From Microthyrium microscopicum (Eukaryota > Ascomycota > Dothideomycetes > Microthyriales > Microthyriaceae): a DNA stretch of 64,000 nucleotides. The stretch spans positions 1,695,744 through 1,759,743 of the forward strand of contig MU004230.1 in the NCBI GenBank assembly GCA_010405405.1. The letters run 5' to 3'. Below the pieces are notes generated by a model. It had not been told where the DNA came from. It did no database searches and saw only the letters and a program-made list of their open reading frames with translations. Each line of letters opens with the position of its first letter. Within the stretch, counting starts at the first letter, position 1. The position numbers were made by a program, and so were the translations under genes. Of this stretch, positions 1 to 10,713 are shown one piece after another.

Positions 1-1951
1 TTCTCCTTCTTAATAATATAGATATTACGTTTATATCTATTATAGTATTTAAGAAGCTTTTAAAGCGTAAAGACGTTATTATTAACGCTTTTTAGCTAGA
101 AGATTTTAAAAAGATAAAAGATAATAAAATAATAGATAAGGATAATAATAATAGAGAAGTAATAAATCTCTTTACTTACGCTATCTTTAAAGAGAATTAT
201 ATTAAATAGTAGGATAAGTAGGATAGCCTATATATATTATAAGAAGAAATACTAAAGCTTATTCTAGAGAAGTTTTAATAATACTTTAAGGTTTTTAACC
301 TAAAATAAGCTAATACTTTTATACTATATTAAAGTAAATTTAATTATACTATTAACTTTATCCTAGATATAAAAATATTAAAACGTTATCCTATCTTAAT
401 ATTCTTAAAGTAGGTATTAGTAGTAAAGTAGTATATAAAGTAATTATTAGTATATAGGTTTATAGGGCTTTCTAAGTCTTAATATACTATATTAATACTT
501 TACGTTAGTAAGCTAGGCAAAGGTATTAGAGTTTATATTAATTATTATAAACTTAATAAAATTATTATTAAGAATAGTAATGTTTCTCCTCTTATTAATA
601 AAATACTTACGCGTTTAATATATATAAAGTTCTACTTAAAATTTAATATTATTATAGCGTTTAAATAGATTTAAATTAAACCTAGAGATAAGCATAAAAT
701 AGCCTTTCTTACTTAATATAGCCTCTTTAAATTTAACGTCTTCTTCTTTAGTCTTATAGGAGGGCTAGGAACGTTTTAATCTTATATTAATTACACGTTA
801 ATGTAATTCCTTAACGATTTTGTTATTATCTACCTTAATAATATCTTAGTCTTTAGTAAAACGTTAGAAGAATATAACGTATATATCTATCTTATCTTAG
901 ATATATTAGAATATATAGGTTTATTCCTAGATATTAAGAAGTCTAAATTCTACGTTTAGGAAGTTAAATACCTTAGTCTAATTATTACTACTAAGGGTAT
1001 TAAAATAGATTTTACTAAGGTTTAGGTAGTATTAGAATAGGAACGACTAGTATGCTTAAAAGACGTTTAGGCATTCCTTAGATTTACTAATTTTTACTAT
1101 TATTTTATATTTAGCTACTTAGCTATAGTAGCGCTATTAATTAATCTTATAAGAAAAGACGCTATTATAGTCTTTCTATAAGATCTAGAGGGGCTAGAGG
1201 AAAGAGCATTTAAAGCTCTTAAAGAAGCTTTTACTTTTACCTCTATCCTTATCTATTTTGACTATAATAAGAAAACTTAGGTAGAAATAAATACCTTAGA
1301 TTAAGTATATATAGTAGTATTATTATAAAAGGACGCTAATAGAGATTTTAAACTCGTTACGTTCCTATCTAAAAAGATAATACTTATAGAATATAATTAT
1401 AATATCTATAATAAGGAATTATTAGCTATTATTTAAGCTTTTAAAAAATAGGAACCTAAATTCTTTAGTATAGAAGACGTTATTAAGGTCTTCTTAGATT
1501 ATTAAAACCTTTAGATATTTATAAAAATAAAGAAGCTTACTTATTATTAAATACGATAGGCTAAATTTCTATTATAGTTCTACTTCCTTATTAAATATTA
1601 CCTAGGAATAGCTAATAGTAAAGCTAACGCTTTTATAAGACGTTCCTAAGATCTTCCTTAAAGTAATAATAATCTATAGATTACTTAGTAATATTAACTA
1701 CTTTTATTCCTCTATTAGTTTAGTACAAAAAAAGCGATTAAACTTACTATAATTCTTATTAACCTTATTATCTTATCTCTTTTATAAGTAGCTATAATTA
1801 TAACGAATAAGTTAGATGCTATTATAATAGGGGAGTTATATTTAGAACCTATTGCGGAGAGCTTTTAGAATAAGGCTCTAGCTAGTTTAGATAATTCTCT
1901 ACTAGTTAATAAGGAATCTCTAAACTTTGCCTTAGAATAGTTCTTAGAAGA

Positions 1952-2183
1952 TGTTACGGATCTCCTCTAGATGTACGGATCCGCGCTATTCGGGCTACCC
2001 CTCCATGGACCCCTGTTAGCGCCAAGGCTGCAGTGACGTCATCGTCACGTGTTAGCGCGCGCACGGTCCACCCGCGTGCCTATTTATATCTCTTCCGTAG
2101 GCCCTTCTAGCTAGATTCCTCGTCTTAGATTCTATAATCACAACGAGCCCTTACTACGCCCTTGCACCTGCCGTTTCCTGACA
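1952..2183 (+). mobile_element. Solo LTR nested in the chromovirus relic
   Basis: A 232-bp GC-normal island begins TGTTACGG and ends CTGACA, the TG...CA ends of an LTR. It is flanked by a perfect 5-bp direct repeat, GAAGA, at 1947-1951 and 2184-2188, the size of target duplication made by LTR-element integrases. A TATA-like stretch lies near 2081-2089. It keeps ordinary CpA and TpG levels while both flanks are RIP-depleted, so it probably arrived after the host element was mutated, or was spared for being short. Only the LTR remains; recombination between two LTRs is the usual cause. Its family was not identified. Confidence 0.8.
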
Positions 2184-4000
2184 GAAGAGGTAATAAAAGC
2201 GAGCAAGGTTAACAAGCTATTGATTGCAATTTAGCTAGCTAAAGTATAAAAAGACTACTTTCTACCTTTTAATATCCTTAATTAAGAGTACATTAAGTTA
2301 ATAGATTATAAAGCTATACTAGATAGTATAGTGCTTTACTAGTAAAAGCTCTTTATTTCTACTACCTACTTATATTATAAAGCTATAAAGTAGGCTTATT
2401 AATATAAGGTTATAAGATATAAAGGAGTTATAATAATATACTATTATTTATAGTAAGACTATTAGTAACTACATATATTAGAGTTAGTAAAAACTTTCGT
2501 TAAGGGCTATTACTATATTTTTACTAAACTTATATATTAAAAGAAGTAAGGTTTATTAAGATCCTTCTTACTACTAGATTATACTTAGTTAGATATTTCT
2601 ATTAACTTTGCTATCTCCTTACTAAGATGTATATACTAAGGAATTATCTACTACTATATTATAGTTATAGTTAATTACTTTACATAGTCTTAGAGATTTA
2701 TTACTCTCCTTAACCTATTAGTTAAAATAATAGTTATAACGTTTATTAACTACGTTTAGAAGCTTTATAGTTAGCTAGATTCTATTCTATTAGATAGAGG
2801 AACCTAGTTTACGTTAGTATTTTAGAGCTACTTTTATAAGCGCATTAGCGTTACTCTAAGGCTAAGTATAGCTTAGTATCCTAAAATAAATAGAATTATA
2901 GAAATTTTAATTACTATACTTAAATAGTACTTATACTTATTTATTAACTAGGACTAAGATAATTAAGCCTTATTATTACCCTTTACTAAGTTCGTAGTTA
3001 ACTTAGTAATAAGCACTACTATAGGCTTTATACTATTTAAGGCTTAAAATAGTTTCCTACTAAAATTAGGTTTAGAATTAGCTTATTATCTACTACTTAA
3101 GGCTTTATATAAATCCATAGTAGCTTATAAGGAAGTTACCTTAGTAAACTATATCTAGGACGATAAAGAAAAGTTATACTAATTCTTAAAGAAATAATTA
3201 GTATAGGTATAGTTATAGCAAAAGCTCTACGCTAATAAGTACTAGCGTTTAGTACTTAATCTTTATCTAGGAGATTAGGTTTATCTTAACGTTTATAACT
3301 ATAATATAATACGCCTTTTAAAAACGCTAGATAATAAGAGTATAGGATCATTTAAAGTCCTTTATAAGATTAATAGTATTACTTATAAATTAAACCTACT
3401 TAAGTTAATAAAAATATATTTAGTATTTTACGCTTAGTTATTATACCTTATTAATAATAAGGCTAAGCTTCTTAAGGAAGTTAACCCTTTACTAGCTATT
3501 ATTAGCAAAGTTAAAAGCGAAGAAGAGAAATAGCTTATAGACGTTATTACTAATAGTAAATAAGAAGGCCATAGTAAAGATAAAGTCTTAAAATATAGAA
3601 TTAAGTAGAATAGTTATTATAATAAGAGTTAGTAACTATAGTAGAACGTACTTAACGCGCCTAATACTATCTTAAAGTTTTATTATCTATATCTTAATAA
3701 ACTAAGTCTATATTCCTCTTAGAAGCTACTAAAGCCTAACTAAGAAGAAGATTATAATATTAATAATTTGCCTATAGATTAGGATTATATAGCATAAAAG
3801 CGTTTTGTTTTTATAGTTTTATATCTCTTATTTTTAGTTTATTTTAATAACGCTACTATTAAGACTATTAAATACTATAAACTATCTTAAATAGATATTC
3901 TTACCTTTATTAATAGGTTTTAATAGTTACTAGGGTTAGTAAATAACGTATTATATATCTCTTAGTAGTAATATATATAAAGGAGTTTAGTATTTATATA

Positions 4001-4067
4001 GACTAAACTAGACTAGATTAGACTAGCTTAGCCTAGCTTAGAATAGAATAGATTAGAATAGCCTAGG
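4001..4067 (+). repeat. Degenerate 5-bp tandem repeat (CTAGA/TTAGA-like)
   Basis: About thirteen consecutive 5-mers of the form ACTAG, ATTAG, GCTTA or CCTAG lie between the chromodomain-like piece and the purine tract of the relic. RIP-type changes blur the unit. It may be a low-complexity stretch of the 3' untranslated region of the element. Confidence 0.5.
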
Positions 4068-4088
4068 AGGTTTGTTTTAGAAGAGGGG

Positions 4089-4315
4089 AGTTATATAAGG
4101 AATCCTTATAGATTTAGTATTTTAGTATTAGATCTAGAGATTTAATCTTATAGATAAGATCTCTTTATCTCGTTTAGGGTTAGTATGTCTAAGGATCCCC
4201 TAAGCCCTATATCTTTATATCCATAGCTCTATCTCTAGATCTTTTCTCTCTGTACGTAGATCCTACAATACTAGCTACATTCTGCTTGCCTAATCGTGCC
4301 TAATAGCTCTTTACA
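4089..4315 (+). repeat. 3' LTR of the chromovirus relic
   Basis: It follows directly on a purine-rich tract (AAGAGGGGAG) expected next to a 3' LTR. The start is near TTATATAAGGAATCC and the end is at TTTACA. The length is about 227 bp. The composition is RIP-mutated but less extreme than the pol part. The exact first base is uncertain by one or two positions, and no matching 5' LTR is in the window. Confidence 0.6.
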
Positions 4316-4318
4316 ATA

Positions 4319-4796
4319 AGTAGCTCTTTTAAGGTTTTATTTTCTTTTTTTTTAAGCTTATTATAAGTTAAAATTAAGAAACTTTATAGTAAATTATATA
4401 CTAAGTAAAAAAAATAAATACTTAAATAATTAATAAGACCTATCCTATATCTCTTTATAATAAAAATAATAATTTATCTATTTCTAGAAAGCTAAAGCTA
4501 AGAAAGACTTTAAGCTATTTTTAAAAGTAGAGTAAAATCTAGAGTTACATAGATCTAGATTCTTAGTAATCTATTTAAGTTATTCTTTCTCTCTTTAGCT
4601 ACTAGAGTCTAGTAATAGTCTTAGCTTTTACTTCTTAATAAATAAATTATTATTTTTATTATAAAGAGGTATAGAGTAAGCCTTATTAGCTATTTAAGTA
4701 TTTATTTTCTCTACTTAGTATATAATTTATTATAGAGTTTCTTAATTTTAACCTATAATAGGCCTAAAAAAAAAATAAGACTTTAAAAGAGCTACT
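4319..4796. mobile_element. Foldback (MITE-like) non-autonomous DNA transposon relic
   Basis: The two ends are inverted copies: the left begins AGTAGCTCTTTTAA and the right ends with its complement TTAAAAGAGCTACT. The similarity runs inward for about 185 bp per arm (left to about 4505, right from about 4612), with mostly transition differences as RIP would produce. TA dinucleotides flank both ends (4317-4318 and 4797-4798), fitting the TA target duplication of Tc1/mariner-type elements. There is no coding capacity. The left edge is two bases from the TA and four bases from the end of the adjoining LTR. Confidence 0.7.
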
Positions 4797-4798
4797 TA

Positions 4799-5320
4799 TA
4801 AACTTTTTTTAGTTATTCTTTACTTATTTCTTTTTTTTAAGAAGAGTTACTCTTTTTAAAAAAAAGAAAAATAAATTTATAAATTTAGTATTAAATTAGC
4901 TTTTAATTAAGAAAATCTAATCTATTAGCTATAATAGCTTAAACTAAATTAATATATTAAATAGTAAGTAAAGTATAAAGAATTCTATAAATAGCTTTTA
5001 ATAAATAAAAATATAGTAGTAATAACTTAAAATTCTCTTTTTTAAAAAAGAACTAGCTTATAAGATAATTATAATAAAATAAAATATAGTAACTTATTAT
5101 TAAATTATTAAGATTTTATTTTAAATATAAAAATTTTAAAGTTATTTATTATTAGCTTATTAAGTTAATAATTAATTATTATTATAAAATTATAATAATA
5201 AAGGTAAGAAAAATAACATTATTAATTATAAGATAAGGTAAAGAATTATTAAGACGTAGTAATTTAATCTCTTATATAGAGAAGGTAGTTTAGACTTATA
5301 CCTAGGAGGGGCTCCTACCT
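4799..5320. other. AT-rich RIP-type stretch without recognisable genes
   Basis: About 520 bp of very AT-rich, CpA-poor sequence continues the mutated block. No element ends or protein similarity could be recognised. It ends with a small palindrome around AGGAGGGGCTCCT, after which composition changes abruptly to gene-like GC near 5325. Confidence 0.6.
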
Positions 5321-5780
5321 CTTAATGAATTTAGGAAATTGCGACTGCGTACTTTTATGGCAAGTGCTCTGCGGCTGCACCTACCTCATCCAACAACCAC
5401 CGTTTGCCCAGAGCCTCTCATATATCTATCTATCAAAACCTTCAGAATCTCAGCCCGGGATGTCGTGCTTCACTCGTATCCTCTCACTACTCTATTCTCA
5501 CTCTCACCTTCAACCTGGCATTATTTGGTAAGGCTGAGCTGGCCTAGCCAATCCACTAGTTCCATCACCCATCGACGTCCAACCAGCTGCCAGCCTGCTT
5601 AGCTTGGCTACTACCTACCGCTCACTACTTCAACACCCCTCCCCCTTCACTTGCTCACTCTTCCTTCAACTACATGTCTAGATCTGCCGATTCCTAGATC
5701 TTCTTAATATTTAACATTTCATACTACTGGACAATTCATAGACCTTAAGCTCGGCCCCTGAGGCCCCTTAATCCTTCAAG
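5321..5780 (+). promoter_or_regulatory. Promoter and leader region of the CCCH/CUE/SMR gene
   Basis: This is normal-GC sequence with C/T-rich runs typical of fungal promoters and leaders (for example 5630-5670). Small open frames here have no coding look. The first coding ATG is at 5781 in the context CAAGATGAT. Confidence 0.4.
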
Positions 5781-8097
5781 ATGATCGCTGACACCATATA
5801 CGAGAAATGTCTACCCCTTCTTCAGAACTCGGCCTTGGACGACGATGACCGCACTGAGAAACTCGAAGATCTTGTTCGTACTGAAGCCTCATTGTCCGGC
5901 AAAGAGCTTGAGAACGCTGTACTTGATGCTTTATGGCGATTTCGGTCTGGTAATAGCGACGACCCAACCGCTGCGCGTCCTCCTTCGCGTCATACTGTTA
6001 TTCGCCGCGCCTCACCAGCTCCATGGCAGGTCGCAAGAACGCCTACGCCCGCTTCACCAAGACCATCCAATTTGACGCCTAATTCCTCCGCCATTTTTCG
6101 CAACAGAAGCTCAACAGCCTCACCCTTTGCGAGTCCCCGCGCATCTCCTAGACTCGCCTTTGTGTCACCTTATATTCCACATTCGCCGCGCCTAGATGCT
6201 TACCAACCAAACATGAATACTAGTCCTACACAAGAGCTATATGGCGACCTTGGGAACGACTCAGTGGAGTGGTTGGTAGGGGATGATGATAGAAGCAATG
6301 CATCCTCTTCGTTTCTTACGGAAGCACTGCATAATGGTGCATCCGCCGAGCTCGGGCATCCCCAAATGGTCATGGATCCGCATGATATGCTTCGATCCAT
6401 ATTTGGCGATGAATTATCCAATGATTCCATTCAAAAGTCTCTCGAAGATAACCAGTACGACATTGCTGCTACAATGAGTGCGTTGATGGAAGCACATAAC
6501 TTGAATGACACTACCATTCCAATTTCTGCTGCGGAATTTAGTCGTACAGTTTTGGTAGGCAAGTCAATGAGCCCAAACGCTAGACCAGTTACACCAGTAG
6601 GACAATCCAAGAGCCCGGTCGTTTGTAGGTATTGGCTTGCTTCTGGTAACTGCGCGAGAGCCGACTGTCGATTCAGTCATGATACCACCGGTACCATTTG
6701 CAAGTAAGTATAAGCCTGGCGACAATATGATTTCGTCTAACAAATCCAGATACTGGTTACAAGGCAATTGTCTTGCTGGAGATACCTGTGCCTTTTCTCA
6801 TGATCCAACAATAAGTGTTGCACGACTGATGCAAGATGGGACAGCCACTCCTCCAACTCAACCTAATTTGACTGACTATGATTCATTTCCAACTTTGCAG
6901 CCAGCAGCCATTTTGACTACCAATCAGATCTCACCAGAGTATGCATTGGCTTTTGAACAATTTCATGGCTCATTACCAGGAAGTATTCCAACTAGCACTC
7001 TCAATCCATTAGCTTCATTTACTCCCAGTTCAGCTAGTCAGCCGCACTCTCGTACCGGAAGTAGGCATCATTCTCGTGCCCCAACACCATCTGTACCTGC
7101 AGTCGATGACAATGATGCTTTTCCAACTCTAGGATCTGTTGCCAAAGGACAAAAGAAACATCATGGAAAGCGAGGTGGCCATGGACATGGACACTCTCAC
7201 AAAGAGTCATCGAGCTCCTCCTTGGCAGATGTTGTAAAAATGGCTCCTTCACCAAGCCCTACTCCTCGTAGAAACCAAAAACCTCGAGTTACTGGTAATG
7301 AGAGAGGTCTCAGTGCTGGCGCTCTTGCCATTCCTATACCTCAGGATTTACCTTGGGTCACAACTGGTGATGCTGTTAACAAGTCTTATGTAAAAGCTAG
7401 AGCTGAAGCATTCCGACATGCGGGTCAGCGTAACAAGCTACTCCAAGGGTATGTTAATTCTATCTTTGTTTCTAGCTTCTCTAACCTTTGATAGAGCTGC
7501 TCAAGCCTACAATCGTCAAGACGCTCGTGCTGCCAAAGCTCTTAGCCTTCGTGGTCAAGCTGAAAATAATCTAATGCGTGAAGCTCATCGTCGAGCTGCT
7601 CAACTTCTCTATGAAGAGCGTAACAAAGATTCAGGTCCAACTGCACGTGAACTCTACGTAGATCTACACGGTATGATGCATTCATCTTGAACTTGGGCTT
7701 CTCACTGACATCTGAGACAGGTTTACATGCAGAAGAAGCAGTTGCCTACCTTTCAAAGTCACTTCGTGAACATGAAAATGTTTCACCAATGCGCCCTATA
7801 TATGCCATCACTGGAACTGCTCATCACTCTCGCAATGGTAAAGACAAAATCGGCAAAGCAGTTCGTGCCTTCCTCATGGAATGGCGCTATGCTTTCCGAG
7901 AATTCACTGGCCCTGGTGATCGTAATGGTATGGGCGGTGTTGTAGGTATCGATCCTACCAGCTGGGATCGATTGCTTAGTCGTGATTCTTCTATCTCACA
8001 GACGCCAGATGCCACTAAAGGTGGATCTCAGAGCACGAAGGTCCTGTCACTCAAGAAAGAGGACATCCCGGTCGAACCTGCAATAGAGAGTAGCTAA
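5781..8097 (+). CDS. CUE / double CCCH zinc finger / DUF1771 / SMR domain protein
   Basis: Four exons (5781-6703, 6750-7448, 7495-7670, 7721-8097) give 724 aa; introns are 46-50 bp. A CUE-like segment lies near residues 195-235 (PHDMLRSIFGDELS), a ubiquitin-binding fold. Two CCCH fingers follow: C-X8-C-X4-C-X3-H (VCRYWLASGNC) and C-X7-C-X5-C-X3-H (KYWLQGNC), the second starting across intron 1. A Ser/Pro/Gly/His-rich middle leads to DUF1771 (AAQAYNRQDARAAKALS) and a C-terminal SMR domain (LYVDLHGLHAEEAVAYL). SMR domains are nucleases in mRNA and ribosome rescue; yeast Cue2 pairs CUE with SMR in No-Go decay. By inference this is an RNA-binding, possibly RNA-cleaving factor linked to ubiquitinated ribosomes. 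Intron 3 splits the conserved LHG of the SMR motif. Confidence 0.88.
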
Positions 8098-8215
8098 TGT
8101 AGGCACCGAATGAATGAAAAAAAATCGAGATACACTCCTCTTCATTCGACACAGTTGATTCGTACTTGCTAACCCTACATTTAGCCAAGTCGACCGCATC
8201 CACCTACCAAGGCTT

Positions 8216-9180
8216 TCAATACCTAGGACTCAGAAACGCCGCCGAATCACTCTGCGTGCTCGTCCGTCTCCCACCAGTCCTCGCAATATATCCCGCCTTC
8301 ATCCCACTTGCACGGCTAAACACCACCTCCGCCTCATCATCAATCTCTCCGCTCGACCTTCTCCTCGGTTGACCAGCAGCTCTGGTCCCAGTCCACGTAC
8401 TCGGCCTCCACCAAGCATTACTTTGAGTCTGCTGCACCAATTTCGGCACCACCACCCTCTGCTGCTGTCCTTGCTGTCCCCTCGTTCGCAGGCCCCTCGG
8501 TCTCGGATCTCTTATCACAAACGTCGTTCGATACCAGTCCCCGCGTCTCCAACTAACACTTCGTCGTATCGCACCCATCGTGCCCTCCTCAATGACTCGC
8601 CATGTGAAATTACATTCCCTCACCTTCCTCGTTCTACCCCCCCTCCCTTTTTCCTTCCCCTTGCCATGTCCACTCCCCTCTTCCCTATCTACTTGCCGCT
8701 GTTCTCTGCGATCCCTTCTCTCCGACTCCCTCCGATGCTCAGGAACTTCATCATCCCAGTAATTCGGATGGTCAAAGAAACTGCTGTCACTCGAATCTGG
8801 ACCGACGTATGTTTTGGACGCATAGATGCGGCGGATTACGTGGTCTGCGACGGAGTCTTGGGTGCTGGTGGGATCGATTATGGCGGAGGCGATTGTGTGG
8901 CGGGCGGCGTAGATTGGGTGGACGAGCTGGATTGTTAATGGTATGGGCTGTTCAGAGAGCGTCGGTGATGATGGTCGTTCAAGGGAGGGAGAGGATGGGG
9001 ATGTTGGTGCAGGCGATTGGTGAATTATGGTTGGAGGGGCGTTGGGTGTGCTGTTGGACTGGGGAGATCAGTTTCGGCTTGAGGGATGGAGGTTCAGGGG
9101 TAAATGGAGAGTGAGAGACTTACACGAGGTGCGGCGGTGCGAAAGCGAGCGCGGAAGGCGGAGAGGGAGATGAATTTCAT
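8216..9180 (-). CDS. Uncharacterised protein with a mitochondrial-type N-terminus
   Basis: Two exons (9180-9124 and 9058-8216) separated by a 65-bp GTAAGT...CAG intron give 299 aa. The first 19 residues (MKFISLSAFRARFRTAAPR) lack acids, carry five basic residues and look like a mitochondrial presequence. A Pro/Ser-rich linker precedes a compact block near residues 65-110 (IQLVHPIYAARHTIASAI, then IRRIYASKTYVGP), then a charged region and a second block (GDWYRTTFVIRDPRPRG). No family was recognised. It converges on the SMR gene with about 120 bp between stops. The frame stays open through a G-rich run near 8634-8646 that would break it if one base were misread. Confidence 0.6.
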
Positions 9181-9870
9181 GATATTATTCCGTAGGAGAC
9201 GACGTGATAGGATGCTTGATATTGATGGTGGTTTACCACGGCATACTAGAATTGAAGTGGAAAATGTGGCACGCTCAACTCTTGGACATTAGTCGGTACG
9301 TGGCTTGAAAGGACGTAAGAAGCTGAGACGGATACGACTCATATTTAAAGCTGCGTTTGCTAGTGACAAGTGTGGATTGTGATGTCGTTGGTTCTACTAG
9401 CTTTTCACGATACACTTGCAAGGCGTTTGACGGTCAATCAGGCGCCAACTTCGAAAACTAGGATAGTCCGATCTTTTGCTGAGATATGTCATTTTGTATG
9501 CAAAGTCAAAAGTCTTCGATTCAAAATAGAGTATGGTTCTAAAGTTTTCACTACAACACGCTGATTCATGGACTTGTGTGACTTGTGTATTATGGCGTGG
9601 CATATTATATTAGTTGAACTCACTGCAAGTTCACAGTCCATGAGCCTTTCTTTTTTTGCTGATAAAGCCCGTTTATGATGGATTGGGATACTAGCTATCT
9701 TTGCCACTCACGCAAATCGAGGATTTCTAATCAAATAATAAAGAAAAATTGATGGCCATTCTTAGCCTTTGCAATGCATGTACCGGTTACCGATGAATCT
9801 TCTATTTCCCACGCAACTCTAGTTTTGATTCTCATAGCTATCTTCTAGTTCGTAAAAGAAATGTCACAAT
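9181..9870. other. Intergenic: promoter side of the 8216-9180 gene, tail of the next
   Basis: Short open frames only, in no consistent pattern and without splice-linked continuation. I see no gene, RNA gene or repeat here. Confidence 0.5.
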
Positions 9871-10713
9871 CTACATGGAGACCAAGAATAGGAATATACT
9901 AAGACCACCGATGCTTAATGTCCAATGTAATGACTGCTTTGTTGCCCAAGAGGATTTTGTGAGATGTATACTGGGATCGCATTTGAACCCAATGCCGGTA
10001 CCATTCGGCCATGTCACATTGTGACACTTTGACCTTTCGACCATGGACTGTGAGACCTGATCCACAACTTGCTGATCAACGGTAAAGGCGCATGGTATTG
10101 GATCAGGCCGTGGAGTTGATAGTAGCGGACAGGCAGGATTGGTTTGGTTTGGTCCTTGTATGCCGACTACGCCTATTGAAGGAGGACATGAACCGTCTGC
10201 TCTAATATCTGGCATAGAACCTGAGGTCTTGCTGATGTTGAAAAATATTCGGTCCCGTCTGCCAGGATAGTTGAAGTCGTCGTCACGAATATATTTGCCA
10301 AAACAACCCAGATCATTTCCTACCACAAAGCCATATTCTAATACCCAGGTCGATTCGTTTGTTCTGGCCATCGAGTTTGAGGCATTGATAGCAAGGTATT
10401 TGGCTGCAGGAGGACCCCATCCAGCAGGCGCGCCTTCACCGTATCCCTCTCCTATCCTACCTCTGCCTTCGTCGATCTCTCTCTCTGTCGTCAGCTGTAG
10501 TAATCTCCAGGTAACGGCCGGCTTGTAATTCCATGAAGTTGAGAAATTGTGCAGACCGAACACAAAGGGGAATGGGAAAACTGGTTGATAAACTGTGTTA
10601 TTTCGGGGAAAGATTAGATCGACCTGAACAGTTGTATCAATGGAGCTGGAAAGAGAGGACTGTGAGAAGAGAGCAGCGATCCATAATGAAACAGTGCAGA
10701 ATTTCAAAATCAT
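9871..10713 (-). CDS. Secreted DUF7136-like protein, possibly GPI-anchored
   Basis: A single exon of 280 aa. An N-terminal hydrophobic segment (residues 1-22, ending SSLSSS) is a likely signal peptide. The mature start VDLIFPRNNTVYQPVFPFPF matches what I recall of the fungal DUF7136 family, which begins with a similar VDL-FPRN motif. About seven N-glycosylation sequons (NFS, NAS, NES, NIS, NQT, NVT, NGT) and several cysteines fit an extracellular fold. The last 16 residues are hydrophobic after a Ser-rich stretch, as in a GPI attachment signal or a tail anchor. The function of the family is unknown. Confidence 0.75.
   Translation of the reverse strand: MILKFCTVSLWIAALFSQSSLSSSIDTTVQVDLIFPRNNTVYQPVFPFPFVFGLHNFSTSWNYKPAVTWRLLQLTTEREIDEGRGRIGEGYGEGAPAGWGPPAAKYLAINASNSMARTNESTWVLEYGFVVGNDLGCFGKYIRDDDFNYPGRRDRIFFNISKTSGSMPDIRADGSCPPSIGVVGIQGPNQTNPACPLLSTPRPDPIPCAFTVDQQVVDQVSQSMVERSKCHNVTWPNGTGIGFKCDPSIHLTKSSWATKQSLHWTLSIGGLSIFLFLVSM

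Larger units (their letters stand above)
1..4315 (+). mobile_element. Ty3/gypsy chromovirus LTR retrotransposon relic, 5' end outside the window
   Basis: The stretch is extremely AT-rich; CpA and TpG are nearly absent while CpG survives, the mark of RIP. On the + strand, pol-like parts occur in gypsy order: reverse transcriptase with its active-site region near 820-880, RNase H near 1360-1530, integrase about 2250-3300 and a chromodomain-like piece near 3590-3640. A purine-rich tract ending near 4090 and an LTR follow. The order RT-RNase H-integrase plus chromodomain indicates a chromovirus. No open frame survives; the element is broken many times over and looks old. A second element is nested in it at 1952-2183. 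The 5' LTR and gag lie before the window or are lost. Confidence 0.85.

Noticed and set aside
1837-1852. GGGGAGTTATAT motif resembling the purine tract and LTR start at 4083-4097
   Set aside because: No LTR-like sequence follows and it lies inside the pol region, so it is probably coincidental.
8600-8650. Apparent frameshift splitting the 8216-9180 gene
   Set aside because: A careful recount of the G run shows exon 2 is open throughout; the shift was a miscount.
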